A DNA stretch of 64,000 bases from Paulownia fortunei (GCA_019321725.1 CM033108.1:11178060-11242059), one strand, 5' to 3'. Numbered from the stretch's first letter, positions 9,618 through 22,121 are shown. Notes: generated by a model from the letters alone, not told the origin. Made by a program: numbers and translations.

Positions 9618-12580
9618 TGTTGGGTTCGCTATAATCGCAAGGGTATACGCAGCGAAAAATTAAAATTTTTATTAAACATAAATTTAACATCTTTGATTCG
9701 AAAGCGATTTTAACGATCGCGCTTATTCTAGTTAAAGTTCTTATACACTTCTCTATCTTTTGTAAATAATTTCATATCATTTACATAACCTTAAAAGCAA
9801 TGCATACTCCATATTTTACCACTAATTTAAGACATTAAATATTAGGGCAACCATTAAATAACTAATAATTCAAACATAATTATTAGGGCAACCCCTAAAA
9901 CATGCATACAATCCAAATTAACATGATGTAAATTCGGTTCTAACTTAAATTGATTGTACCCTTCAATTAAGCAAACTAATTGCTATTATTTTCAATCATT
10001 CAAAGGAACTTCCAAACACAATATAAGCATTACAAGATTAATAGAAATAAGTAAATTAAGCATATTTCACAAGACTATCAATTTTGCAAAAAACTAGCTT
10101 AACTAGCTTGGTTTTACCTTTAAGTTTAACTTACTTAAATTTTTAATCATACAAAAACATACTAAAATATGTAACCATCCAAGATACTATAAATTCATCA
10201 TAAGAAATACTGAAAAAGAATATGCCTTGATTAAGTTGGAATTAGGCTTCAAAATCAATGGTTTTCAAACTTAAAAATGGTGGAACTTGTTCTAGTTTGT
10301 GTTCTATGAATTCCTATAGATTGAATTCAATTTTTATGAGTATGAGAGTGTAGAAATTTGGGAGAAACTTAGGAGAATAAGGGCTGGTCATTTTTGAGGT
10401 GCTTCTACAAGAAATATGGATGAGAATGATTTCTTTTACCTTTCAAAGAGAGGTAAGTGGAGGGTGATGATTGGTTGCATCATGTTTGGTGTCTTCTCAT
10501 GCCAAAAGCCACATTCATGGGCTAAGGAGATGACAAAAATTGATGCTTTGGTGTTATAATCAAGTGCAATGCAGTTTAAAATAATTTCATGGAACTTAGT
10601 CAACTAACCAATCAAATTGCACCATTTTGCATACTTTTAGTTCTTAGCCAAATGTAACATATTTCAAGTAAATATTTAGAAAAATAATCACTTTAGAATG
10701 TAACAAGTATGGAGCAATACGAATAATTCATTTCATGGCCATTCAACACATCAATCTTCCTTAAGTGAGATACTGAGTTTTTCACTGCAAAAAGACACTT
10801 AGGGAATATGTTAAATCAAGAAACAAAAGTTTGATCTCATATTTCATGTACTAATATATGTTAAAGCATAACTAGAGCATATAATAATAATTATTCAAGT
10901 TCGTGCAATCATGCTATTTGTATGCCATAATTCAATAATACATATTGATTAGATGCATATTCATGCAAAATGCTTATTATTGGCTATGTAGGAGAGAATT
11001 GAGTATTATAATTTGAGACTACATTAATCATCAAAATTCTCTACATATATTGTTGATATTATTTTGAACTCTTTAAATAATATCAAAATAGATATATATC
11101 ATATATATATACTATAATTATATTTATACATAAATTAAATCTTAGTGGTCGATTTTATCCCATCAAATCGATCATTATATTAATTTATCTATAAATATAT
11201 TAATTAAATAAATTAATTTATTCTCTTCATATTTTAGTGGGCATCTTAAATGATCCATATTAATTTTGGGTTTGGACTCAAAAATTCTCAAATTAATTCA
11301 ATTGATTCAATCCTAATTTAATCAATCTAATTAATTAATTTAATTTACTATATTTAGGCTTCCTAATAAAATTAGGTCCAATTAAATAATCCAATTACTT
11401 AATTGAATAATTTAATTTAACCATTAAATTAAATAGAACCCTTAATTAATTAATTAATCAGTATTAATTAATTAATTTCCAACCATTGGATAAAACCTAA
11501 AATTAGAAATATTACTTTCCATAAAGATGTGTGACCCTCTTAGGTTCACTAATAAGCTAGTAGTGAGTTTGCAATATTTGTAACTTATAAATAACAATTA
11601 TTCTAATTAATAAATTCAATTAATTAATCTGCTTGGAATCAACTCCTTAATTCCAAGAACCTCACTATCCATGAAAACACCTAAAAAGTAATTATGAAAA
11701 ACTAGTCTTAGGTGAAATAGCGAGTAAACCTATTTCAGTTGCGAGTACTATACACATAAGGTCCTTTCGACAACTAATCTCCCGATTAAATTTAAGGCAT
11801 GGATTATAAGTTAAAATACTAAATGATTCAATAACTGTGATCCCATTTTAAGTTCCAATGATTCTAGATAAATCACGATTCATCTTGCCTTGGCCATGGT
11901 TTTTGAATCACGAACTATGAAAATACAGGAGATTCCCTTGTTTAAAAAGATAAGTGTCGAATTCTATGTTAGCCACTGACAAACCTCCATGCACACAAGT
12001 GCAACACCCAACATACCCCATTTGTGATTATTAAGCAATTAGAAGATATATCAAAGTGTTGTAGGATGCACAGAAGGCTACCATCATGCCTTAAGTTTGA
12101 GGACTAGTCGTGTACTATCGCAATATAGAAATTCTTGTTTCGACGGGCAAAGCCTCCAACTAAGAATTTCTTGTGGGCCATGTTTAGTGTACTTGTTCCC
12201 TAACAAGCACCCACATACATGCACTTACGTCTCTACGCTAATACTAATGGAATGTGACATCCTCATTTCACGAGCATGCATCATATGTGCGAGTCTTACT
12301 GAACTATTTGATGTCCTATCTCAAAAAGCTCTCGACTCAAAACTTATTTAAGCCCAAAGCCTTAGAGGCATGATCTATGATCGCCATCATATGCACGACT
12401 ATGCTTCGTAGCTAAATTTGATCTAAGGACTTTATCTAATGTGCAAAAATAAAAGATGCAAGACATAAGATAAAGAAAATACCTTTTTATTAATATGATT
12501 CCTAATAAGATTGTCTTTACAAAAACAAAAAAGTATAATACACCCAATCCAATTAGGGCGTTGGACATCCTACTCTAACA
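9618..12580 (-). repeat. 3' LTR of copia C1
   Basis: Begins TGTTGGGTTCGC and ends CTACTCTAACA, with the TG...CA ends of an LTR. The same start (TGTTGGGTT) marks the C2 and C3 LTRs, and all end in CTCTAAYA-like sequence next to the polypurine tract. The inner part carries AATTAATTAATT-rich blocks shared with C2. It is about 2.96 kb because a fragment of an unrelated gypsy LTR is embedded at 10216-11010; without it the length is close to that of C2 (2.3 kb). Confidence 0.75.
10216..11010 (-). repeat. Fragment of the H-family gypsy LTR inside the copia LTR
   Basis: From GCCTTGATTAAGTTGGAATTA to GGAGAGAATTGAGTATTATA this matches 52263-53051, the right-hand part of the H-family LTR, with scattered substitutions. 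The other half of that LTR (as in 51331-52260) is absent, so it is a truncated piece. Its outer end (11010) matches the true LTR end; its other end is a random break. Confidence 0.8.
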
Positions 12581-12595
12581 ATCTCCCACTTGCCT
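12581..12595 (-). other. Polypurine tract of copia C1
   Basis: On the minus strand the sequence reads GGCAAGTGGGAGAT directly before the LTR end. This is the expected position of the plus-strand primer. Equivalent tracts adjoin C3 (20277) and, decayed, C2 (36677). Confidence 0.65.
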
Positions 12596-12599
12596 TAAC

Positions 12600-14330
12600 T
12601 CCAATTGCCCATGTATCTAAGGTCTATCTTTTCAAGATGTCCATCGAATATCTTCTGTGCTAAAGGCTTAGTAAGTAGGTCTGCTACATTTTCTACTAAG
12701 GCAACTCAATCCACAATGACATCGTCTCTACCAATGATCTCTTTGATCAAGTGATATCGTCTCATTATGTACTTGGATCTTTGATGAGATCTTGTCTCTT
12801 TTGCTTGCACAATGGCTCCATTATTATTATAGTAAATCATAACTGGATCAACAACGGATGAAATTACACCCAACCCTTAGATGAAATTTCTAATCCAAAC
12901 AACTTGTTTTGCTGCATCTGATGCAACAATATATTCAGCTTCGGTAGTAGAGTCTACAGTCGTCTCTTGCTTGTAACTATTCCAATTGTCCGCACCACCA
13001 TTTAGGGTGAATATGTATTCGGACATAGACTTTGAGTCATCTATGTTGGACTAAAAACTAGAGTCTGTATATCCCTCCAGTTTTAGTTCTCCATTGCCGT
13101 ATATCAGAAAGATATCCTTAGTCCTTCTCAAGTACTTGAGGATCATCTTAATGGCTTTCCAGTGTTCTTTCCCTGGATTGGACTGATATCTGCTCGTGAC
13201 TCTCAGTGCATGAGCTATATCAGACCTTGTACATAACATTGCTTACATTATGCTCCATATTGCAAAAGAATAAGGTATGCGAGCTATCATTTCTCTCTCT
13301 TCAGGTATCTTAGAAAACATAACCTTAGAGAGTGAAACCCCATGACTCATAGGCAGGAATCCTCTCTTGGATTCCTCAATGCTAAACCTTTTTAGCACTT
13401 TGTCTATGTATATGAACTGGGATAGTCTGATCATCCTTCTGGATCTATCTCTATAGATCTTTATCCATAGGATAAAAGATGCATCTCCCAAATCCTTCAT
13501 GGAAAACTAATTAGATAACCAAGTCCTCGTTGATTGCAACATTCCTACATTATTTCCAATTAGTAGGATGTCATCAACGTAGAGTACAACAAATGTAACT
13601 GCACTCCCACTAACCTTCTTGTAGATATATGGTTCATCTGGATTTTTATGAAAGTCAAACGTTTTGATCGTTTCATTAAACTGGATGTTCTAACTCCTCG
13701 AAACTTGTTTGAGTCCATAAATGTATCTCTGGAGCTTGCAAATCTTTTGTTTGCTCCCACTGGATATGAAGCCTTTTGGCTGCTTCATATAAATCTCTTC
13801 CTTAATGTTTCCATCAAGGAAAGCGGTTTTCACATCCATTTGCCATATCTCATAGTCATAATATGCAGATATGACCAACAGTATCCATATGGATTTAAGC
13901 ATCACTACTGGTGAAAAAATTTCCTCATAATCAATTCCTTGCTTCTAAGTATAACCTTTTGCTACCAATCGTGCCCTATAGGTTGCTACCTCTCCATCTA
14001 CTCCAAGCTTCTGCTTGTAGACCCATTTGCAGTCAATGGGAACAATTCCCTGTGGTGGGTCCACCAAAGTCCATACCTTGTTGGAGTACATAGAGCTCAT
14101 TTCGGACTGCATAGCTTCTTGTCACTTATTCAAGTCGATGCCAGACATCGCCTCTTCATAGCTTCTTGGATCATTATCTAAGGGGAGTCCCTCTTCTTTG
14201 TTCTCTAAAACAAGGTGTACCTTTTAGGTACCTTTGAGAACCTTTCAGATCTTCGAAAAGGTTGTGCCTCAGAGGGTCCAACATCAGTTGATGTACCATT
14301 TACTATGTCAGTTGGGGTGTTCTATGGTTC
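12600..14330 (-). pseudogene. Copia C1 reverse transcriptase and RNase H, broken
   Basis: Read right to left. The RT begins with the QMDVKTAFLDG motif near 13830, then QPKGFI and the IYGLKQ motif near 13700. The catalytic YVDD box is intact at about 13565-13580, followed by MKDLGDAS (13500) and LKRFSIEESKRGFLPM (13390). At 13239-13051 is the palm-to-RNase H link (RSDIAHA, LKYLRRTKD, EGYTDSSF). RNase H continues to about 12600 with TTEAEYIVASDAAKQ. At least four frame changes and several stops interrupt it, for example between 13690 and 13500. The enzyme would have copied element RNA into DNA; in this copy it cannot be made as one protein. Confidence 0.8.
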
Positions 14331-15300
14331 TTGAACCTCTTCAAGTTCTATGACATTGCCACTTCTGTCTAAAAGAAATTCTTCTTCAAGGAAGGTAGCA
14401 ATTCTCAAAACAAACACCCTTTGTTCTGTGGCATCATAGAAATAGTATCCAATTGACTCCTTTGGATACCCTACAAACTTGCATAAGGTAGATCTCATAT
14501 CTAACTTATCTCCCACTAGCTGCTTTACATAAGCAGCACACCCTCATACCCTAAGGTATTTATAGGAAGGTGTCATTCCACACCACATCTCATATGGTGT
14601 TTTAGGCACGGCTTTAGATGACACCCTATTCAATAGGTATGCCGCCATTTCATAGATCGAACCATGTTCAACAAGGTTTGATTCTTGCGTTCCACAATTC
14701 CATTGAGTTAGGGAGTAGCAGAAGGAGTCCATTGTGAGAGAATCCCATTCTTTTTTAGATAATCTAAAAATTCTGTGCTTAAGTATTCACCTTCTCTATC
14801 AGATCGAAGAGTTTTTATACTTAATCCAATTTGTTTCTCTTCTTCAGTTCTGAATTCTTTGAACTTTTCAAATACTTCAAACTTGTACCTTAAAAGGTAC
14901 ACATAACCATACCTAGAGAAGTCATCGGTAAAAGTTAAGAAGTAGTTATAGTTTCCATGGGCATTAACATTTAGTGGCCCACATATATCTGTATAGATTA
15001 AATCCAATAGATGCTTGGCTCGCTCCCCTTGTCCAACAAATGAAAATTTGGTCATCTTTCCTTTGAGGTAGGACTCACATATTGACAGTTCTTGCTCCTT
15101 CGTTAGATCAAGCAATTGTGCCAATTTATTAATCCTTTTCTCAGAAATATGTCCTAATCTTGCGTGCCACAAGCTCATGGAACTATGATTATCTAATTTT
15201 CTTTTATTTTGTTGAATTGTGAAAATAGGGTTATGAGGAGTAATAGTATATAAACAATTCGTCAAAGAACCAGAATAGATAAAATCAGAACGTTTGAAAA
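14322..15300 (-). pseudogene. Copia C1 integrase region, broken
   Basis: The largest open piece (15265-14708, about 185 residues) starts with a GAG-pre-integrase motif (LWHARLGHISEKRI) and a zinc-binding region. It continues into the integrase core: YTDICGPLNV carries the first catalytic Asp and LRSDREGEY the second. The Glu-bearing NGIVERRNQ-like motif falls in the next piece (14732-14544), in another frame after a stop. The segment 14516-14322 (GYPKESIGYYFYD) is the conserved link between integrase and RT. The core is thus recognisable but split at least twice. Confidence 0.8.
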
Positions 15301-15379
15301 TGGAATAATTCCATTGTCAATGGTAAATCTAAAACCTTCTCTATCCAAAACTGGAATAGAGATAATATTCTTAATAATA

Positions 15380-16075
15380 TCTGGAACAAAAAAGATAATT
15401 ATTTGAAACTATTACATAACCATTCTCTAAAGCTAGATTAATGGTCCCTATAGCTAGTGCAACAACTCTTGCTCCATTCCCCATCCTAAGCACCTTCTCT
15501 CCTCCATCCAGCTTCCTACTTCTTGCCATCATTTACAAATCATTGCAGATATGTGAGCCACAATCGGTATCTAATACCCAAGAAGTATTGTTAACCAACA
15601 AGTTAACTTCAATAAAATATATACCTGTATTCCTCAGGCTTGCAAGATACTTCTTGTAATTTCTTTTCCAGTGCCTTGGTTTGTCGTAGTAATGACACTT
15701 GTCATTGGCTTGAGAAGAAACCTTTTTGACACAGCCCTTAGCTTTCAGCTTGCTGGGTTTAGAAGAACCGTTTCCTTTCTTGGGCTTTTTAGCCTTGATC
15801 CAGAAGAAGATCCAACAAGCAGAACCGGTTTATCCTTTTTCATGGTGGACTCAGCCATCTTTAATATGTTCACAAGCTCAGCGAGACTAGTCTCCATGTT
15901 GTGTATGTTAAAGTTGACAACAAAGGTGTAAAATGATGGAGGCAGAGACTACACAGCAGAAGGTCCATATAGAGTTAGTTCTCCATAATGACTCCAAGGG
16001 ACGCCAACCTTTCAATAAGGCCTATCATCTTCAATCCATGATCATGGACTAAAGAGCCCTCAGTCATACAACATC
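15380..16075 (-). pseudogene. Copia C1 gag and protease remnant
   Basis: Right to left: a gag segment (about 16075-15800) with HGLKMIGLIERLASLG, YTFVVNFNIHNMETSLAELV and NMLKMAESTMKKDK, as in UBN2-type copia gag; a basic linker; then a protease motif at about 15590-15550 (WVLDTDCGSHICNDLQ), where the usual DTG or DSG appears as DTD. Stops break the gag. The upstream half of gag is missing and the sequence switches at about 16076 to an Athila LTR tail. Confidence 0.7.
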
Positions 16076-16079
16076 TGAA

Positions 16080-16175
16080 AAGCTCTTTTGATTACAATCC
16101 TTATGGATATGATACTCAACTCACCATTGTGTTAAAACTTGATACCGTGTACTTGTGGTTTGGAATATATTTCAT
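16080..16175 (+). repeat. Short Athila LTR tail between copia and chromovirus
   Basis: The words TTACAATCCTTATGGATATG, GATACTCAACTCACC, and then ACTTGATACCGTGTACTTG match the 3' tail typical of Athila-type LTRs, as at 21990-22070. It has neither a left half nor a primer-binding site. It lies exactly where C1 gag ends and D gag resumes. Confidence 0.5.
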
Positions 16176-16869
16176 GAACAATTACTCCTTAAATTCCTGC
16201 CATATTCACATCCCTATATAACTCTCGTCTTAAGCCTTCAAGGAATCTTTCAACTTTTAATGCATTAGTGCTGACCATATGTGTGGCAAATTTGGACAAC
16301 TGTTCAAACTTACGAATAATATACTCCCCAACTGTTATAGCTCCCTGCTGTAGTTGTATAAATTCATTCATTTTTATTGCGCGAACAGGAACTGTGAAAT
16401 AGTTATTTCAAAATAACTCTTTAAATCTAACTCAGGTCGTCATAGTTATATCTTCTATGCTCCTTATTGTGTCCCACTAGTGTCCAGCACTTCCTCGAAG
16501 CATAAAAGATGTACACATCACTTTCTCTTCTTCATAAACTCTAATATAAAGAAACATATTCTCCAGAGTTCTCAACCAGTCTTCTGCAGCTATGAGATCT
16601 AATGCATCTTCAAATGTTGGTGGGTTTAGTTTTGTGAATCTTTCTCCAACTATCTCATTCTGTTCTGCACGAGGTTGTGACTGATTCATTTCACCCCTCG
16701 GTTGTTCACCTATATCCCTCTACTGGATGAGTTGTTGAATTTGTTCTGACTATCGCTCAACAAGTTCTATCAACCAACTAATGATAGTATCACAATCATT
16801 TTTTGGAATAGATGTCTCATTTTCTTGGGTTCTATCCCTACTACTGCTTTCAGCCCTTGTTCTCACCAA
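16176..16869 (-). pseudogene. Chromovirus D gag N-terminal part
   Basis: Minus strand. The N-terminus corresponds to 16869, where other family members have ATG but this copy has TTG (MVRTRG-like start in A and G). Then come a Q-rich linker, the retrotransposon gag core (PPTFEDALDLIAAEDWLRTL, FMLRGSAGHWW at 16490, MNEFIQLQQGAITVGEY at 16370, LSKFATHMVST, RRELYRDVNM at 16190). Frameshifts separate the pieces 16689-16477 and 16371-16189. It ends at 16176 where the Athila tail begins. Gag would have formed the cytoplasmic virus-like particle. Confidence 0.78.
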
Positions 16870-17025
16870 AGCTTTAATATTGTTTTGTAACACATCCACT
16901 AACACGTGGCCAATATAATTCATGAGACATATAATGCATTATATAATAAAATAAAACTTATTGGCATGACTGTGCTCCACAAGTTCCAAGTTCATGAACA
17001 TGGACAGTCTATAGGATCACAAATC

Positions 17026-17039
17026 GGGCTCTGATACCA
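17026..17039 (-). other. Primer-binding site of chromovirus D
   Basis: The minus strand reads TGGTATCAGAGCCC, complementary to the 3' end of initiator tRNA-Met, three bases from the LTR start at 17043. This is the usual primer of Tekay/Del chromoviruses. Confidence 0.85.
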
Positions 17040-17042
17040 CTC

Positions 17043-18877
17043 TGTAACACCCACTACCCAATAACTATATATATAGTACAATTCAACCTAGTAGAACCTG
17101 TCTGTACAATTCAACACTTTATTAACAGATACACTATTTTCACACATAACCCTATATATTTACATATATGCAGAAATATGACCATTTATATAAAAGCACA
17201 ATACTTACAGCAACCACTCTATTTACAGACTTATATACAATAAAGTTTCAAAAGTAAAATATAGTTCGAGTCCCAATATATATTACAGTAACTCCAAAAA
17301 TCAAAACAAGTGAACAAAAATAGCCTAACAGTCGTCATCCATGTACAATGGTCCTCAGAAACCTGTAGAAGCTCCAACAACTAGCCAAGTAAGCCTCACA
17401 GTCTCAGGTATCACCATACTTACCTACAATGTATGAACTACATGTGCTAACACCCAATAACTGAAAATCATGCATGCTAAAAATGATGTGAAACACATGT
17501 AAAAGATTTCCAAGATACCATGCAAAGAATGCATACTCATGAATCAAAACATTTTATTCAAAATCATTTTCTTTTATTGGGCTCTTGGACCACCTACTAT
17601 ATACCAAAAGGAGCTCTGCATAATGTCAATAATCAAATAGCCAATAATGGATTGATACAGTTGAGTGGACCATCCTTTCGTGACCCCTAGAGGTATACCC
17701 CCTATCTTATTTAATGATCATCCGAGAAGTATCCCACCCGCAACATCAATTATAAGAAAGGCACAATCAAGTGGACTATCCCATCGTGATGACCAGAGGT
17801 CCACCTCATGTCTGCCCCTTTGATCTTCTGAGAAGTCATCCCACTTGTGGTACCCTAAATATCACATAAGCACGTCTCGTATGCCTCAGTGCACTAGTAG
17901 TAGCCAACAAAATATTTTTGCTCTAAATATCATAACGTGCATGCAAGATCTCAATAATGTTCATGCATTATGCAGGCACATGAAAATTCTAATGAATGGC
18001 ATGCTCAATGCAACAATAAATATTTTGTCTCATCATTTCACGCATCACATGCATCAAATGATACTTAATATACTTGTTATTACACATCTTCAAACATCAT
18101 ATCACAAATAGTATAGATATTAGGACTTATTTAGAGAGCTTTTGCTATGTATTTGGAAGCTGAAATGGTGCTGAAAAAGATTCAAGTTGTGGCTGTTAGC
18201 ATAAGAGTGAAGAATAACTTGAGGTGTTAGCTTGAAAAGTCTAAACATGAGGTGGTATAAGCTTAAGGTGGCATGTAGTGGTAAAATCTGATTTTCTCCC
18301 TTATTTTGCAGCCCTAATCTTGTGTGTCTCACCTATTTTTATTTGGTTGACACCTATTTTAGTCACCATTTATTTCTATAGGTAATTCATATGTCCGTTT
18401 ATTAGGTTCTTCACCCGATAAATCACATATTCTTGCCCGATTGATAAGTTTGTGCTCCGATAGTGTTACAATCCTATGAATGTAATTATATAACATTTAA
18501 ATTATAGTATTGTATGTCTATTTGTCCCAAGTATATGATTTAAATATACATATAATATTAAAATTCTTGATCGAACCAACTCATTTCTTATAAACTTTTC
18601 AATGACACCTTTCGCATTCCTAAGGTTACCACGTGTAACCTAGCACTATTTACTATATTGATACCTAAATTTATTCTTATCTCAATATAAAATTAACTAC
18701 TTAGGTTAGAAAATTCAGTAACTAATACTATGTGAGAGCTTCAAAATTAAGTTTAATATTCAATAATGTCGTATAAAATGAAATGAATTATGCAATGTTA
18801 TATAAATGTGAGTAGCATATAAAATTAGCACGTAATGCATGAATCATATTGGCCAATTGAGTAGTGTGGGTATTGCA
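17043..18877 (-). repeat. 5' LTR of chromovirus D, short form
   Basis: Starts TGTAACACCCACTACCC and ends GTGGGTATTGCA. Both ends and many internal blocks (TTATATAAAAGCACAATAC, the CACGTGTAACCTAGCAC block near 18640) match the LTRs of A and B. However, a stretch corresponding to about 23820-25040 of A is absent, so this LTR is about 1.8 kb instead of 2.9 kb. It also lacks the ATGCAAATCC cluster of the other copies. Its 3' LTR partner is not in the window. Confidence 0.8.
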
Positions 18878-18909
18878 CTTTATATATTTACTTTATTAAT
18901 GGGTAAACA

Positions 18910-20276
18910 TGTTGGGTTAGCAAAATTACGGGACTAAGTGTAGTGGAAATTTAAAACTTTAAAACATACATAAATAATTTATACAATAAGTTCTGTATTT
19001 ATGCGATTAATCTGTTACACCAAGATATTTTGTTTATAAAAATAAGAAGGGATTTGATGAATATACTCTGGTTGAGGAAGATAATTTAAACGATTCAAAT
19101 CATAGCCCAAGCTAGAAACCAATTTGTGGCAAGAATCTAAGCATCTTCCTTTTATCATTATCCACACGATAAACATTATCATATTTCTAATACCTTTGCT
19201 AGAAGATATCGAACCTTTGTTTCTAACCTAGAATTTATAGGAGTCCAGATTAATTTCAATATCAACTTGTGATAGAAGAATTAATTTGATTATCAATGGG
19301 TCTAGAACCAACTGATAGAAACTAAAAACTAGAGATCAAAACTTGGAGAAAGGGAAAGTATTTTTCTGCATAAGGGGGTAGAAAATTTCCAGCTTTAGGG
19401 AAGCACCTAGCAGTACATCTTGACTATCTAATCTTAGGTAAATTAGCAGGTGAACTTATTTCTGTTACAAGTACCATACAAGTCTGGTCCTTCCGTTAAC
19501 TAACCTCCTAATTAAGTCTAGGGCATGGATTATTAGTCAAACCCTATTTGACTTAATAACTATGATTTCATTTCCTATTACATTAACTCCTAATGAATAA
19601 TTAGAAAACCCCCATTTAATATCCATATTGCTCTGGCTAGAGACTTCTGAGTTATGGACCATGAAATACATAGGAGATTCTCCTATTCTACTAAGTAAGT
19701 TACGAATCCTTTGTTGGCTACTCATTTACCTTAATAAACAAAGATCATAACCCCAATGTAATCGCCTTGTGATTTTCATGTGATCAAGAAATACATTAAA
19801 GCATATAATATCATGCATAAGGCTACCATGCTGCCTCAAGTCAAAGGAATAAGTCATGCACTATCGTAATTGGAAATTCTTATTCGTACAACAACATTTC
19901 CAGTTGAAAATTTTCCACTGGCCTATTTGGTGTACTCTGTCCCTAGTGAGCACCCACACATGTCCACTAACACGCCTATGGAGCAAAACATCATCCTTTC
20001 AAGCATGCATCATATGCACGAGTATTTATGGGCTTATCGATATCCTATCTCAATAAACTTATGACTCTTAACTTATTTAAGACCAAAGTCCATTATCGCC
20101 ATCATATGCACGATCATGCCCCATAGCTAAGTATGGACTTAGAAATCTATCTAATTGACGAGATGCAATTGAAGATAAATAAAATGCTAATTTTATTAAT
20201 ATATTTTGAATAGGACTATTTTTACAAGAGTACAGAAAAACAACCATTAATTAGCTTATCGGGCACTACTCTAATA
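18910..20276 (-). repeat. 3' LTR of copia C3
   Basis: Starts TGTTGGGTTAGC and ends GGCACTACTCTAATA. It shares the start, the TCCTTCCGTTAACTAACC-like block and the end with C1 and C2, but is shorter (about 1.37 kb) because the AATTAATT-rich middle is missing. The final CA has become TA. A polypurine tract (minus AAGTGGGAGAT) adjoins at 20277. Confidence 0.75.
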
Positions 20277-20690
20277 ATCTCCCACTTGTGCTAGAGCCAA
20301 TCGCCCATGTCCTTAGGCTCATCTTCTCAAGATATCCTTTGAATACCTTTTGTGTTAAGGGATTGGTCAGTAGGTCTGCTATATTTTCTTCCGAGGTAAC
20401 TCTCTTCACTATAACATCATCTCTGCAATGATCTCTCCATCAGATGGTGTTCCCTCATGATGTGCTTGGATCTTTTCTAAAATATTGGCTCATTTCCTTG
20501 CACAATTGCCCCATTGTTATCATTATTTAAAGATATTGGATCAACACTAGATGGAATAATGCCCAATGCTTGAACAAAATTCCTTATCCAAACACTTTCT
20601 TTTGTAGCTTCACATAGAATAATATATTCGGCCTCGATGGCAGATGATAGGCTCATAAAGTGTGATATTTTCAACACCTCCATAAGTACA
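20277..20690 (-). pseudogene. Copia C3 RNase H C-terminal fragment
   Basis: The open piece 20683-20477 encodes the RNase H end of a copia polyprotein: SSAIEAEYIILCEATKESVW, then IRNFVQALGI and NNDNNGAI. The equivalent segment of C1 is at 12990-12800. Everything upstream (RT, integrase, gag) is missing, and the sequence changes at about 20690 to the Athila LTR of K. This is therefore only the 3' end of an element. Confidence 0.75.
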
Positions 20691-20699
20691 ATTCTATAT

Positions 20700-22097
20700 A
20701 TTTTTGCCTTATAAATGAATACAATTATTCCTTATCTTGTGATAATTGTGTGTGGGGACTAAGATTGAAAAATGGAGTGAAAACATGTTGAAAATGGCTA
20801 AGTTTGGGAGATAATTATCCCGCGGACGACACTAGGAAAGAGACGTTGCAGCACCAATGGGAAAAATTAGATAGTGAGTGAAGGATCTTCCACATTATGA
20901 CACCAAGGAATGGTGTCGCGGCACCTGATGAATAGGGGATCTCGCACTATGACACAACAAGGATCGCGTCACGGCATAAGGAGCAAAAAATAGACAATAG
21001 CTAGTAGCATTTTAGGTGCCGCGGTGCAAGTGGATTTTGAGGGATTAGTGGTAATATAAGGCATAACATGGAATATTTCTTGGCATAGACCACTACACTC
21101 TCACACACCATGTGACACTTTATTCGATACACTATATATACACAATTACATCACATATTTAGATAACAATTCGTCACTTACATATACTACACACACTTTT
21201 CTCTTCATTAAAATTATCTTTCTCTCATACAACTCCATACACTACACCAAAAACACACACACCCATTACTATGGAGCTTGGAATTTGAAGACAAGAAGAG
21301 GATGACCTTCATTGGGCATTCAAGATTTTGAAGAAAAAGTGAAGAATCACTTAGTGGTTACTTAATTTCATATGAACTAAACCACCTTTTTCAAGGCTTG
21401 GAAAGCCATCTTAATGGAGTTATGAGTTGATGCTTATATTGTGATTGAAATATTACTTTTATTATGATGAGCATATACTTATGTTTTTAATGTTTCTTGA
21501 AACTTGGCCAATTTCAAGTTGATTTTAATTATTATAATTAAAACTGAAAGGTGTGGATGTAGCAATAGATCGGGTAGTATATGTTACAGACTGACCCCAT
21601 AGAGATATAGACATAGGTATGTGCGTTGGTCGTAGGTAAAAATCAAAAGTTATTGGGATTCACAAAACTCAAGGCACTCTTAATGGGATAACGCATAACT
21701 AGAGATGGCGTCGGTGGCCTACTAGGGATAAATTTGATCCAACTTAAGAGAGAACAGTAATTATATTAGGAAGACCTACCGTCACACATCCTACATCATT
21801 CCTAATCACAATTGAGCTAGGTTCATAACCACATAGGATGGCTAACCAATGCTTTAACTCTTCTTAATATTGAATTCAATCTGTTAATCTCCTTAAGTTT
21901 TAGTTGCTTTTATTAAATCTGGTAGTTGTTGCACCTTAATTCAATAACCACTATAATCGTTAGGTCAAATATAGCATAGGTAATCTATAATTGATATTTA
22001 CACACGCACTCTCTATGGATACGATACTCTACTCACTCTTTATTACTTGTTGACATGGTCCACTTGCGGTTTGTTACCATCTGTTTTAGGGTCGCCA
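20700..22097 (+). repeat. 5' LTR of Athila K
   Basis: The right end is fixed by the primer-binding site: the LTR ends GGGTCGCCA at 22097. The tail has the Athila-like block TATGGATACGATACTCTACT near 22015. Inside, 20820-21030 contains repeated GTGCCGCGG/CGCGGCACC words. The left boundary is uncertain; TGTGATAATTGTGTGTGGGG near 20737 is a candidate start, and the copia C3 match ends at about 20690. Confidence 0.6.
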
Positions 22098-22103
22098 AGT
22101 TTT

Positions 22104-22121
22104 TGGCGTTGTTGCCAGGGA
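22104..22121 (+). other. tRNA-Asp-type primer-binding site of Athila K
   Basis: TGGCGTTGTTGCCAGGGA differs at only a few positions from TGGCGCCGTTGCCGGGGA, complementary to the 3' end of tRNA-Asp and typical of Athila/Calypso elements. It lies six bases after the LTR end. Confidence 0.7.

Larger units (their letters stand above)
9618..16075 (-). mobile_element. Ty1/copia element C1 (5'-truncated)
   Basis: Minus-strand copia element. Its 3' LTR is at 9618-12580, followed leftward-to-rightward by polypurine tract, RNase H, RT, integrase, protease and gag. The order gag-PR-INT-RT-RH is diagnostic of copia. The gag stops at about 16075 and no second LTR or primer-binding site follows, so the 5' end has been lost. 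It sits inside chromovirus D, between that element's zinc knuckle and its gag core. Related copies are C2 (34378), C3 (18910) and C4 (60355). Confidence 0.75.
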
